From the NCBI GenBank assembly GCA_947501315.1, contig CANMXH010000100.1, positions 1 through 8,147 of the forward strand: DNA of 8,147 bases. The letters run 5' to 3'. Each line of letters begins with the position of its first letter. Position 1 is the first letter of the stretch. Made by a program: the position numbers and the translations under genes. The notes under the pieces are model-generated. The model saw nothing but the letters and a program-made list of their open reading frames with translations, made no database searches and was not told where the DNA came from. The DNA comes from Caulobacteraceae bacterium (GTDB taxonomy: Bacteria; Pseudomonadota; Alphaproteobacteria; Caulobacterales; Caulobacteraceae). This document shows positions 1 to 6,640 of this stretch, in pieces.

Positions 1-719
1 AGAACGGCGCCGATGATGACGTCGGCCTTGACCAGTTCCTCCTCGATCGCGCCGATCGAGGAATAGCGGGTGATGACCCGGCCCTGGGTCACTTCGTCGA
101 TATAGGCCATGCGCGGGATCGATCGTTCGAGCACCACCACTTCGGCACCCAGCCCCATGGCCATGCGGGCCGCATTGAGGCCGACGACGCCGCCGCCCAG
201 CACCAGCACCCGCGCCGGGGCCACGCCCGGGACGCCGCAGAACAGCAGACCCATGCCGCCGTTGTGCTTCAGCAGGGTCTCGGCGGCCGAGAAGACGGCG
301 ATCCGGCCGGCCACTTCCGACATCGGGGCCAGCAGGGGCAGGCCCTTGCGGTCGTCGGTGACGGTCTCATAGGCCACGGCGGCGCATTTCGACGCCAGCA
401 GGCCCTTGGTCTGTTCGGGGTCGGGCGCGAGGTGCAGATAGGTGAACAGGATCTGGTCCTCGCGGAGCATTTCCCACTCGACCTTCTGAGGCTCCTTCAC
501 CTTCACGATCATGTCGTTCCCGGCGAAAATGGTCTGCGCATCGGCGACGATCCTGGCCCCGGCCTTCTTATAGTCGGCGTCGGTGAAGCCCGCGCCGAGG
601 CCGGCGCCGGTCTCGATCGAGACGGTGTGGCCGTGGGCGACGTATTCGCGCACCGCCGTCGGCGTCAGGCCGATCCGGTGTTCGTTCTTCTTGATTTCCT
701 TGGGGACGCCGACGCGCAT
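1..719 (-). CDS. ald: Alanine dehydrogenase, N-terminal 239 residues (3' end beyond window)
   Basis: Catalyses the reversible NAD-dependent oxidative deamination of L-alanine to pyruvate and ammonia in the cytoplasm. The translation begins MRVGVPKEIKKNEHRIGLTP, the typical start of the alanine dehydrogenase/PNT family. Residues expected at the active site are present: Arg15, Lys75 (in VKEPQ) and His96 (in YLHLAPD). The glycine-rich NAD-binding turn GGGVVG is at about residues 175-180. Family members are about 370 residues, so roughly the last third lies outside the window. The ATG is preceded by a good ribosome-binding site (AGAAGGAAA on the - strand). The alpha subunit of transhydrogenase is related, but the N-terminal sequence and the divergent Lrp-type regulator favour alanine dehydrogenase. 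The reading frame is intact as far as it can be read. Confidence 0.95.
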   Translation of the reverse strand, partial: MRVGVPKEIKKNEHRIGLTPTAVREYVAHGHTVSIETGAGLGAGFTDADYKKAGARIVADAQTIFAGNDMIVKVKEPQKVEWEMLREDQILFTYLHLAPDPEQTKGLLASKCAAVAYETVTDDRKGLPLLAPMSEVAGRIAVFSAAETLLKHNGGMGLLFCGVPGVAPARVLVLGGGVVGLNAARMAMGLGAEVVVLERSIPRMAYIDEVTQGRVITRYSSIGAIEEELVKADVIIGAV

Positions 720-834
720 GGGGGTTTCCTTCTGACCGGGACGGGCCGATCTGCGGCGGCTCCGTTTCGGTCCGCAATCTAGCGGCGGTTTGACCGCAGG
801 TTCCTGTTCTTTTCGTCGTGTGAACGATGTAAAC

Positions 835-849
835 TCGCAGACTCTGCGA
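835..849. promoter_or_regulatory. Perfect 15-bp palindrome, candidate Lrp/AldR operator
   Basis: TCGCAGA-C-TCTGCGA is an inverted repeat with 7-bp arms around one central base. It lies between alanine dehydrogenase and the divergent Lrp-family gene and touches the AAGGAG ribosome-binding site (849-854) of the regulator. Lrp-family sites are typically about 15 bp and dyad-symmetric, so an autoregulatory operator is plausible. The match to any specific consensus is inference. The site could also form a small hairpin in the mRNA leader. Confidence 0.45.
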
Positions 850-861
850 AGGAGTGCGTTC

Positions 862-1338
862 TTGAAGACTGTTTCTGCTGTCGCCCTTGACGATACCGAC
901 CGGAAGATGATCCGCGCCCTCCAGGGCGACGGCCGCATGACCAACGCCGATCTGGCCCGGACGGTGAACCTGTCCGAGAGCGCCTGCCTGCGCCGCCTGC
1001 GCGCGCTGGAAGCCGCCGAGGTCATCAGCCGCTATGCCGCGATCATCAATGAACGCGCCGTAGGCCTGCCGATCAGCGTCTTCGTCACCGTGACCCTGTC
1101 ATCCCAGGCCGAGGCCTCCCTGACCGCCTTCGAGACCGCCATCTCGACCGTGCCCGAGGTGGTCGAATGCTATCTGATGACCGGCGGCTCGGATTATCTG
1201 CTGCGGCTGGTGGTGCGCGACGTCGACGATCTGGAACGCGTCCATTCGCGCGAACTGACCCGCATCCCGGGCGTGACCCGGGTCTCCTCCAGCGTGGCCA
1301 TGCGCACCGTCGTCAAGCGCGGCGCCCTGCCTGTTTGA
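862..1338 (+). CDS. Lrp/AsnC-family transcriptional regulator (AldR-like)
   Basis: A 158-residue DNA-binding regulator, the usual Lrp/AsnC length. The N-terminal winged helix-turn-helix spans about residues 9-60, starting LDDTDRKMIRALQGDGRMTN, with a recognition-helix region SESACLRRLRALE. The C-terminal effector-binding and oligomerisation (RAM) domain spans about 68-150 and contains the characteristic GGSDYLLRL (residues 108-116). I chose the TTG start at 862 because AAGGAG lies 7 bases upstream and it gives the family's normal N-terminus. The frame is open upstream to a GTG-type codon at 790, but that would add 24 untypical residues and lacks a clear ribosome-binding site. Being divergent from alanine dehydrogenase, it probably controls that gene in response to alanine or a related amino acid, as AldR-type regulators do. 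The effector is inferred, not seen. Confidence 0.9.
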   Translation: MKTVSAVALDDTDRKMIRALQGDGRMTNADLARTVNLSESACLRRLRALEAAEVISRYAAIINERAVGLPISVFVTVTLSSQAEASLTAFETAISTVPEVVECYLMTGGSDYLLRLVVRDVDDLERVHSRELTRIPGVTRVSSSVAMRTVVKRGALPV

Positions 1339-1369
1339 CACAACCCATCGTTGCGCGGATACTGATCTG

Positions 1370-1777
1370 ATGGGCTTCTCCGAAAAACCCGCCGTCTGGA
1401 CCGATCGCGAGCCGACGCTCGATGATGAAATCGGTGCGCTCGACGATGAGGACATCTTCGACATGGCCAATCTGGTTGAGGATCAGACCGGCATCCCCGG
1501 AACGATCACAATCACGACGGTGATGGGACAGCACGGACCCCGGGTGAAGTACTTTCTGAAGCGAGGCCGCCACCAGCCCAGTTTTTCGGTGGCCGTCGCC
1601 TCGACCCCCCGGGTGGTCGCAAACAGTCTCGATGAGCGGGACCTGAACCGTATGGCCCCCGAAGTCATGGCATGGGTGGCCCTGAATCATGAGGCGCTCG
1701 CCGCCTTCTGGTGGGATGGCGCAGACTGGGCGTCTCCGGAGGTCCAGACCTTCATCGCGGCGCTGAAGAAGGCCTGA
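1370..1777 (+). CDS. Small acidic hypothetical protein
   Basis: A 135-residue protein whose family I cannot name. The first 31 residues are strongly acidic (clusters DDE and DDEDIFD). A compact domain follows from Met32 (MANLVEDQTGIPG), with a central basic stretch VKYFLKRGRHQP at about residues 59-70 and a tryptophan-rich C-terminal part (NHEALAAFWWDGADW, about 106-120). There is no signal peptide and no membrane helix, so it is probably cytoplasmic. The third codon position stays GC-rich from 1370 onward, which supports the longer start. The ATG at 1370 lacks a recognisable ribosome-binding site, whereas the ATG at 1463 has GAGG 11 bases upstream, so the start is uncertain. It lies 31 bases after the Lrp gene on the same strand and may be co-transcribed. 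It ends 2 bases from the convergent small membrane protein gene. Confidence 0.75.
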   Translation: MGFSEKPAVWTDREPTLDDEIGALDDEDIFDMANLVEDQTGIPGTITITTVMGQHGPRVKYFLKRGRHQPSFSVAVASTPRVVANSLDERDLNRMAPEVMAWVALNHEALAAFWWDGADWASPEVQTFIAALKKA

Positions 1778-1779
1778 CC

Positions 1780-1989
1780 TCACCCCCGCGGGCCGCGCAC
1801 CACACCGATCACCGCCACCAACAGCCAGACCGTGCCGATGATCAGCAGCAGGTCTGCGACCGGCCGGGCCAGGCCGTACAGCCCATAGTCCTGCCAGCGC
1901 CCGACGGCGAGGTCCGCCAGCCAGCCTGTCGAAAGGCCGGCTCCCAGCAGGGCGACGGGCCAGACCAACGGCCTGAGTCGAGGCTTCAT
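1780..1989 (-). CDS. Small two-helix membrane protein downstream of MHS transporter
   Basis: A 69-residue protein with a basic N-terminus (MKPRLRP), a first hydrophobic segment at about residues 8-28, a short polar loop (GRWQDYGLYGLARP) and a second hydrophobic segment at about 45-65, ending in a basic RGPRG tail. Positive charge at both ends suggests both termini face the cytoplasm. Its ATG is 7 bases after the stop codon of the MFS transporter gene, so the two are very likely co-transcribed and possibly translationally coupled; the ribosome-binding site is weak. I do not recognise the family. A role as a transporter partner or membrane stabiliser is only inference from position. Confidence 0.7.
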   Translation of the reverse strand: MKPRLRPLVWPVALLGAGLSTGWLADLAVGRWQDYGLYGLARPVADLLLIIGTVWLLVAVIGVVRGPRG

Positions 1990-1996
1990 CGCGGGA

Positions 1997-3655
1997 TCAG
2001 GACCCGATCGCGTCCATGTCGCGTCCCCTGGTTTCCGGCAGCCAGATCAGGGCGACGACGACGGCCACGGCGGTGAAGGCCAGCGTGTACCAGAGGCCGA
2101 AATAGATGTTCCCCGACCAGGCCACGAGGGCGAAGCTGGCGGCAGGAAGCATGCCGCCGACCCAGCCCGTGCCGACATGGTAGGGCAGGCTCATGGCCGT
2201 ATAGCGTACCCGTGTCGGGAACAGTTCGACCAGGGCGGCCGCCTGCGGTCCGTAAAGGGCCGTGGCCGCGACCATGAAGATCATCAATATGCCGAACACC
2301 ATCGGCAGGTTGATCCGCTCCGGGTCGGCTTTGGCCGGATAGCCCGCCTCCACCAGAGCGGCCTTCAGCCGGGTCTCGACTCCGGTCCGCGCGGCCTTCA
2401 GCGCCGCCAGGTCCATGCCCTCGCCCTCGACCGAGGCGATCTCGACGCTGCCGATCCGGACCACGGCGACCGAGCCCGGCGCGGCCTCGACATTGCTGTA
2501 GGAAATGCCCGCGTTGGACAGAACGCTCTTGGCGATATCGCAGGAGCTGGCGAAGGCCGTCTTGCCGATCGGGTCGAACTGCAGGGCGCAGGTGGCCGGG
2601 TCGGCCATGACGACGATCGGCGATGAGGCCTGGGCTTCGGCAAGGGCGGGATTGGCCGCCCGGGTCAGGGCCTGGAAGCCGGGGAAGATGGCGATCAGGG
2701 CCAGGATCATGCCGAACAGCATCACCGGCTTGCGTCCGATCCGGTCCGAAATCCAGCCGAAGAAGACATAGAGGAAGGCAGAGACAGCGGTCACCGCCAG
2801 CATCACCAGGTCGATGGTGTTGGTGTCGACCCGCAGCACCCGCTCCATGAAGAAGCGGGCGTAGAAATAGCCGCAGTACCAGACGGCACCCTGGGCGATC
2901 ATGATCCCGAACAGGGCGATCAGGACGAACCGGCCGTTACGCCAGGTGCCGAAGGCCTCCTTGAAAGGCGCGCGGCGTTCACCGCCGTCGGCCTCCATCC
3001 GGCGATAGGCCGGGCTTTCGTTCAGCTTGAGCCGGATCCACAGCGACACACCCAGCAGAAGGGCGGACAGGAGGAAGGGAATGCGCCAGCCCCATTCGTC
3101 GAAGGCCTCGGTGCCGACGATGGCGCGGGTCATCAGGATCACCGACAGGGCCCCGATCAGGCCCAGGGCGGCCGTGGTCTGGATCCAGCCGGTCATAAGG
3201 CCGCGCTTCTTCGCCGGTGCATGTTCGGCGACATAGACGACCGCCCCGCCGTACTCGCCACCGAGGGCAAAGCCCTGCAGCATTCGCATGACCAGCAGCA
3301 GGATGGGTGCGGCGATGCCGATCTGGTCATAGTCCGGCAACAGTCCGATCGCGACGGTGGCGACCCCCATCAGGGTGATGGTGACCAGGAAGGTGGTCTT
3401 GCGCCCGGTCCGGTCACCGAACCAGCCGAACACCAGGGCGCCAAGTGGCCTGACCACAAAGCCGAGCCCGAAGGTCAGAAGTGCCAGGATGTAGGCGACA
3501 GTCTCGCCGGCGTCGGCGAAGAAATGCCGCGCGATCACGGTCGCCAGGGCCCCGAAGACGAAGAAATCGTACCATTCGAAGGCTGTGCCGGTGGCCGAGG
3601 CCGCCACCACGGTTCTCAGGCCCGGGTCCGCCCGTGTCTCTGTCGCATCCGTCAT
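1997..3655 (-). CDS. MHS-family MFS transporter with periplasmic insert domain
   Basis: A 552-residue major facilitator of the metabolite:H+ symporter group (ProP/ShiA/KgtP type), expected to import a small organic solute with protons across the inner membrane. Seen in sequence: the MHS signature FEWYDFFVFG (residues 26-35), the loop 2-3 motif GWFGDRTGRK (77-86) and its repeat in loop 8-9, GWISDRIGRK (300-309), plus ALGGEYGGA (130-138), typical of this group. About twelve hydrophobic helices are visible. Relatives are often 430-450 residues; the excess is a soluble block at about residues 333-447 between helices 9 and 10, on the periplasmic side, with cysteines at 356 and 372. The ATG at 3655 is chosen because GGGGAGG lies 6 bases upstream. 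The frame is open 26 codons further, but that part is arginine-rich and unlike the family. The substrate cannot be told. Confidence 0.92.
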   Translation of the reverse strand: MTDATETRADPGLRTVVAASATGTAFEWYDFFVFGALATVIARHFFADAGETVAYILALLTFGLGFVVRPLGALVFGWFGDRTGRKTTFLVTITLMGVATVAIGLLPDYDQIGIAAPILLLVMRMLQGFALGGEYGGAVVYVAEHAPAKKRGLMTGWIQTTAALGLIGALSVILMTRAIVGTEAFDEWGWRIPFLLSALLLGVSLWIRLKLNESPAYRRMEADGGERRAPFKEAFGTWRNGRFVLIALFGIMIAQGAVWYCGYFYARFFMERVLRVDTNTIDLVMLAVTAVSAFLYVFFGWISDRIGRKPVMLFGMILALIAIFPGFQALTRAANPALAEAQASSPIVVMADPATCALQFDPIGKTAFASSCDIAKSVLSNAGISYSNVEAAPGSVAVVRIGSVEIASVEGEGMDLAALKAARTGVETRLKAALVEAGYPAKADPERINLPMVFGILMIFMVAATALYGPQAAALVELFPTRVRYTAMSLPYHVGTGWVGGMLPAASFALVAWSGNIYFGLWYTLAFTAVAVVVALIWLPETRGRDMDAIGS

Positions 3656-3705
3656 CGATCGCCTCCCCGCGTGGTCATGGCGTCTCTGCGGCCGCCTGCT
3701 CCGCG

Positions 3706-3733
3706 ATGCTAGACGGCGTTGCAGGCTGCGCAA
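3706..3733 (-). promoter_or_regulatory. Possible housekeeping promoter for the MHS transporter
   Basis: On the - strand, TTGCGC (3733-3728) and TAGCAT (3711-3706) are separated by 16 bases, about 50 bases before the transporter start codon. The match to sigma-70-type elements is only partial. The position is right, but the call is weak. Confidence 0.25.
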
Positions 3734-3738
3734 ATAGC

Positions 3739-3774
3739 GAAGGCCCGCCGGCGGGGGGATGCCGGCGGGCCTTC
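3739..3774 (-). terminator. Strong hairpin terminator after the entericidin gene
   Basis: A perfect 14-bp stem (arms 3739-3752 and 3761-3774) closes an 8-base loop. On the - strand it is followed by GCTATTTG, a short and imperfect T tract. It lies about 50 bases downstream of the entericidin stop codon and before the transporter gene, so it most likely ends the entericidin transcript (and any phyK read-through) and insulates the transporter. On the + strand the tail is not T-rich. Confidence 0.75.
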
Positions 3775-3822
3775 TTCAACCGAACCACGGATCGGGGGGA
3801 ATCGCGGTCGGGAAGGGGGCGT

Positions 3823-3960
3823 CTATTTTTTGGCGTCTTCGGCCGCGCCGGTCACGGCCTCGCCGGCGGCCGAGGCGTCGCGGCCGACGCCGGAGACGGT
3901 GTTGCAGGCGGCTGTGGTCAGGGCGGCGGCGGCGGCAAACAGGATGAAGATCTTGCGCAT
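3823..3960 (-). CDS. Entericidin A/B-like small lipoprotein
   Basis: A 45-residue entericidin-family peptide. MRKIF plus a hydrophobic run form a lipoprotein signal peptide, with the lipobox ending TAAC at Cys19. The mature part is CNTVSGVGRDASAAGEAVTG followed by AAEDAKK, which matches the short entericidin pattern (CNTVxGxGxD...A). It should be lipid-anchored in the cell envelope. E. coli entericidins are linked to stress and stationary phase; the exact role in Alphaproteobacteria is not settled. I chose the ATG at 3960 because AAGGA lies 8 bases upstream; the ATG at 3966 (adding Met-Ser) is too close to that site. A perfect EcfG-type promoter lies upstream, so the gene should belong to the general stress regulon encoded next to it. 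Confidence 0.88.
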   Translation of the reverse strand: MRKIFILFAAAAALTTAACNTVSGVGRDASAAGEAVTGAAEDAKK

Positions 3961-4000
3961 AGACATGTTCCTTGAGGCCGGGGAGGCGGCGTCCGGCATA

Positions 4001-5785
4001 TCAACGCCCCGGAACAGCGACGGTTCCAAGGTCGGACGGATCAGTCGGAACTATGGCTTCCGGCGTGGCGAAGGTCATGCGGGCAATCATCCCTCCGCCT
4101 GCGGCGGGGACAAATTCGACCGAGCCCCGAAGCTGTCTGGCGAAAGCACCCATCAGGGTTCGTCCCACGCCCGGGCGAAATGTCTCGCTGACGCCCGGCC
4201 CGTCGTCCTGGATTTCAAGCACGCTGGTTTCCCCTTGCACCGAGAACCGTACCTTGAGGTCGCCCCCGCGTCCGACGAAGGCGTGTTTCTGGGCATTGGT
4301 CACAGCCTCGACCAGCCAGAGCGCCAGAGGCGCAAGCTTGTCCGGATCGACGACCAGGGAGTCGGCTTCGACCGAGGACGTGACCACATGTCCGCGGCCG
4401 GTTTCGCTCGCGACCAGCTGCGCGACCAGTTCGGTCAGAAAGATGCGGGCGTCGGCGTGCCGCAGATCATGGCTCTGGTAGAGGGTGCGGTATATGAGGG
4501 CGAGCGCCGAGATGCGCTGGCGCGTATCGCCGAGTGCCGCCCTGGAGGCCGGATCGTTCAGGGTTCGCTGCTGCATCGACAGGAGTGAGGAAATGATCTG
4601 CAGATTGTTTTTCACCCGGTGGTGGATTTCGCGCATCAGCGCGTCTTTTTCGGCCATCGAGGCCTTCAGGGCGGCGTCCCGGATGACGATGGAACCAGCC
4701 AGTTCGTCCAGGGTCCGGGCCAGGCCGCGAATCTCGGTCGGGGCTTTCATGGCCTGGACCGGATGCACCGAGAACCGGCCCCGTGAATAGATGAAGGCCA
4801 CCCGCTCGAGGTAGTTCAGCCAACGGATCACGACCCGTTCGCTGACCCACACCACCGCCGTGAAGGCGAACAGCCAGGTCAGCAAAGGCATGAACAAGGC
4901 GCTTATCGGGTTCAGTCGCGCCCAGGACAGTAGCCCGGGTGCAGGTGCCGAGAGCAGGGCGTAGACGTCGTGCCCGGCCAGGGCGGCGCCGGTATAGACC
5001 CGATGTCGGCCGGCGGCGTCGGTGGCCTCGAAGGTCGTGGAGGCTTTGGCGCGCGCGCGCGGCACCCATCCGGCCAGGGGGGTGCCGCCCGGCAGTGTGA
5101 AGGCGTTGACGTCTGTGGTGGCCAGCAACCGCCCGTCTGTGTCGGTGAGCGCCGCCTGGGATCCCGCGGGCAGCGAAGGATCGCTCAAGTCCGGTTGCAG
5201 ACTGGTCAAGGGTATGAGGGCGACCATGGCCCCGTCGAACCGGCCCATCGGCCGTTCCACCCGCACGGCGATGATCAGCTGCGGCGGCTGGCCGGCGACG
5301 GGCGGGGCGCGTGCCAGGACTGTGTCCTCTCCCGCCCGGAGTCGCTCGAACCAGGCGCTGGCTCCGGCCTGTTTCAGCCAGGCCGGGGGCGCAGCGGCGA
5401 GGCTGTCCGAGGCACAGGCCAGCGCGCCGGTCGCGGTCAATCGTCCAAGGCCGTCCAGGTCCTCAAGTCGGGAAACCAGGGCGTTGAGCCGCGGACTGCA
5501 GGATATCTCGAGGGCTTCAGGCGTCAGGGCCAGGAGCAGTATGCCGGTACTGTCCAGTCGCGCCCGGGCGGCTGTGGCGCTCCGCTCGGCGGCCCGCTGC
5601 AGGTCCAAGCGGCGTTCGGCGTCCTGGCTCCGGAACGCCGCCTTAGTCTGGAGGCCCCCGAGGATCAGCAGAGGCAGGAGCGCGATCGCCAGCCAGAGGC
5701 CCAGCCGGAAGCGGATACCCCGGAATCTTGCGGTACCCTCTTCGCGTCCCGCCCCCCGGGAGATCGCTCGGCCGAGCCGCAACAC
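4001..5785 (-). CDS. phyK: PhyK-type membrane sensor histidine kinase (HisKA_2/HWE-like)
   Basis: Inner-membrane sensor kinase predicted to control PhyR phosphorylation. With the GTG start at 5785 it has 594 residues. A transmembrane helix at about 28-45 and a second at about 295-316 enclose a periplasmic sensor region of about 250 residues, with cysteines at 96 and 124. The cytoplasmic part has a phosphoacceptor motif EIHHRVKNNLQ (histidine about 389), typical of HisKA_2 kinases, then an ATPase domain with an N box around VEAVTNAQKHAF (about 492-503) and DDGPG (about 527-531). GTG 5785 begins 4 bases after the ecfG stop codon, which suggests coupling, but its ribosome-binding site is poor. 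An ATG at 5875 with AGGGG 5 bases upstream would add 30 residues and overlap ecfG by 86 bases, so the start is uncertain. Gene order equals the C. crescentus phyK locus. The sensed signal is unknown. Confidence 0.9.
   Translation of the reverse strand: MLRLGRAISRGAGREEGTARFRGIRFRLGLWLAIALLPLLILGGLQTKAAFRSQDAERRLDLQRAAERSATAARARLDSTGILLLALTPEALEISCSPRLNALVSRLEDLDGLGRLTATGALACASDSLAAAPPAWLKQAGASAWFERLRAGEDTVLARAPPVAGQPPQLIIAVRVERPMGRFDGAMVALIPLTSLQPDLSDPSLPAGSQAALTDTDGRLLATTDVNAFTLPGGTPLAGWVPRARAKASTTFEATDAAGRHRVYTGAALAGHDVYALLSAPAPGLLSWARLNPISALFMPLLTWLFAFTAVVWVSERVVIRWLNYLERVAFIYSRGRFSVHPVQAMKAPTEIRGLARTLDELAGSIVIRDAALKASMAEKDALMREIHHRVKNNLQIISSLLSMQQRTLNDPASRAALGDTRQRISALALIYRTLYQSHDLRHADARIFLTELVAQLVASETGRGHVVTSSVEADSLVVDPDKLAPLALWLVEAVTNAQKHAFVGRGGDLKVRFSVQGETSVLEIQDDGPGVSETFRPGVGRTLMGAFARQLRGSVEFVPAAGGGMIARMTFATPEAIVPTDPSDLGTVAVPGR
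4003..4027 (-). promoter_or_regulatory. EcfG-type stress promoter of the entericidin gene
   Basis: On the - strand GGAAC (4027-4023) is followed after exactly 16 bases by CGTT (4006-4003), the promoter pattern of the alphaproteobacterial general stress sigma factor. It lies inside the last codons of phyK and about 43 bases before the entericidin start codon, giving an estimated leader of about 35 bases. The same spacing occurs at the nepR and phyR promoters in this window. Confidence 0.85.
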
Positions 5786-5789
5786 AGCT

Positions 5790-6401
5790 TCAAACCTGCC
5801 TGGGGCCGCTGAGACGATCCGCGGCCGCGAGAATGGACCGCATGGCGTCGCCGGCGGCACGGCCGTCACGGGCATAGCCGCCCCTGTCCAGGGTCGCCTG
5901 CAGCGCCTTGCGCGCCCGCGAAACCCGGCTCTTCACCGTGCCCACGGCACACTGGCAGATCTCAGCCGCTTCCTCATAGGCGAAGCCGCCGGCCCCGACC
6001 AGGATCAGGGCCTCGCGCTGCTCTTCCGGCAGGGTCGCGAGGGCGAGACGCAATTCGTCCAGCGCAATCGGGGACCCCGGATCGTCCACCGCCACCAGGG
6101 TGCGCTCAGCAGCCTCCTGGTCGAGCTGCGTCTGACGCCATGAGCGACGCTTCTCGGAATAGAATTGGTTTCGCAGGATCATGAAGGTCCACGCCTTCAT
6201 ATTGGTGCCCATCTGATAGCTGGCGCGGGCGTCCCAAGCCTTCATCATGGCGTCCTGTGCCAGATCGTCGGCTGCGGTCGGGTCGCCGGTCAGGCTGCGC
6301 GCGAACGCCCGCAGGTGCGGGATCAGCACAACCAGTTCCCGCTTGAAGGCCGCGTCGTCGGCCGAAGGTGGCTTGAGCGGCGGGCTGGAGGCACCGCTCA
6401 T
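5790..6401 (-). CDS. ecfG: General stress response ECF sigma factor EcfG (SigT)
   Basis: A 203-residue ECF sigma factor that directs RNA polymerase to GGAAC-N16/17-CGTT promoters. The sigma-2 region spans about residues 22-86 (PHLRAFARSLTGD, then DDLAQDAMMKAWDARASY, then TNMKAWTFMILRNQFYSEKRR). The sigma-4 region spans about 115-170 (LPEEQREALILVGAGGFAYEEAAEI, then GTVKSRVSRARKAL), with the helix-turn-helix that should read the -35 GGAAC. A tail of about 30 residues follows sigma-4. The ATG overlaps the nepR stop codon in an ATGA arrangement and has GGGGGAG 6 bases upstream, so translation is coupled to its anti-sigma factor. In C. crescentus the equivalent gene is sigT. The identity is firm from sequence, neighbours and promoters. 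Confidence 0.95.
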   Translation of the reverse strand: MSGASSPPLKPPSADDAAFKRELVVLIPHLRAFARSLTGDPTAADDLAQDAMMKAWDARASYQMGTNMKAWTFMILRNQFYSEKRRSWRQTQLDQEAAERTLVAVDDPGSPIALDELRLALATLPEEQREALILVGAGGFAYEEAAEICQCAVGTVKSRVSRARKALQATLDRGGYARDGRAAGDAMRSILAAADRLSGPRQV

Positions 6402-6595
6402 TCGCCGCTCCCCCCTGATGACCGCTCATCGGCCCGGCGCAGGATTTCGAGAAAGGCGTCAGGAACCGGCTCGTTCACGACCTCATCGAACAAATGCCGG
6501 AGCTTGACCCCGATCGCCTGCTGGCGAAGGCGCGCCTCCTCAAGGCTTGCGCGCTTCCCGGGCGGCGTGCCGGGCTGGACGGAATTATCTTTCAT
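6398..6595 (-). CDS. nepR: Anti-sigma factor NepR
   Basis: A short, partly disordered protein that holds EcfG inactive and is captured by phosphorylated PhyR. The conserved NepR core is clear: IGVKLRHLFDEVVNEPVPDA followed by FLEILRRAD, which covers the two helices and the EPVPD link known from NepR complexes. The flanks are polar and low in complexity. The ATG at 6595 gives 65 residues, near the usual NepR size; a GTG at 6613 in the same frame would add MTTVSS. Neither start has a good ribosome-binding site, and the bases just before the ATG read TTTCCTCC. The gene is the first of nepR-ecfG and overlaps ecfG by 4 bases. An EcfG-type promoter lies about 45 bases upstream, so it is autoregulated by the sigma factor it inhibits. 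Confidence 0.92.
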   Translation of the reverse strand: MKDNSVQPGTPPGKRASLEEARLRQQAIGVKLRHLFDEVVNEPVPDAFLEILRRADERSSGGSGE

Positions 6596-6640
6596 GGAGG
6601 AAACGGTCGTCACCCTGGCGATGGTTGTTGCGAGTGCCGG

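Noticed and set aside
3858..3880. GC-rich inverted repeat within the entericidin coding region
   Set aside because: It arises from alanine/glycine codons (GCC, GGC) of the coding sequence and is not placed as a terminator.
4011..4027. GGAAC-N7-GTTCC inverted repeat at the entericidin promoter
   Set aside because: One arm is the -35 element itself. The other arm has no CGTT at proper distance on the + strand and lies in phyK codons, so it is most likely chance.
3719..4588. A 289-codon + strand open frame crossing the terminator, the entericidin gene and the phyK 3' end
   Set aside because: It runs through a perfect terminator hairpin and two recognised genes on the other strand, with no coding signature.
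4970..6143. Long open frames on the + strand opposite phyK and ecfG (up to 373 codons)
   Set aside because: They are antisense to confidently identified genes, have low-complexity Arg/Gly/Ser-rich products and no ribosome-binding site. Such frames are expected in GC-rich DNA.
6464..6478. Other GGAAC occurrences inside genes (for example near 1499, 4690, 6465, 7262) as further EcfG promoters
   Set aside because: None has CGTT at 16-17 bases; they lie in coding sequence and often point to no gene.
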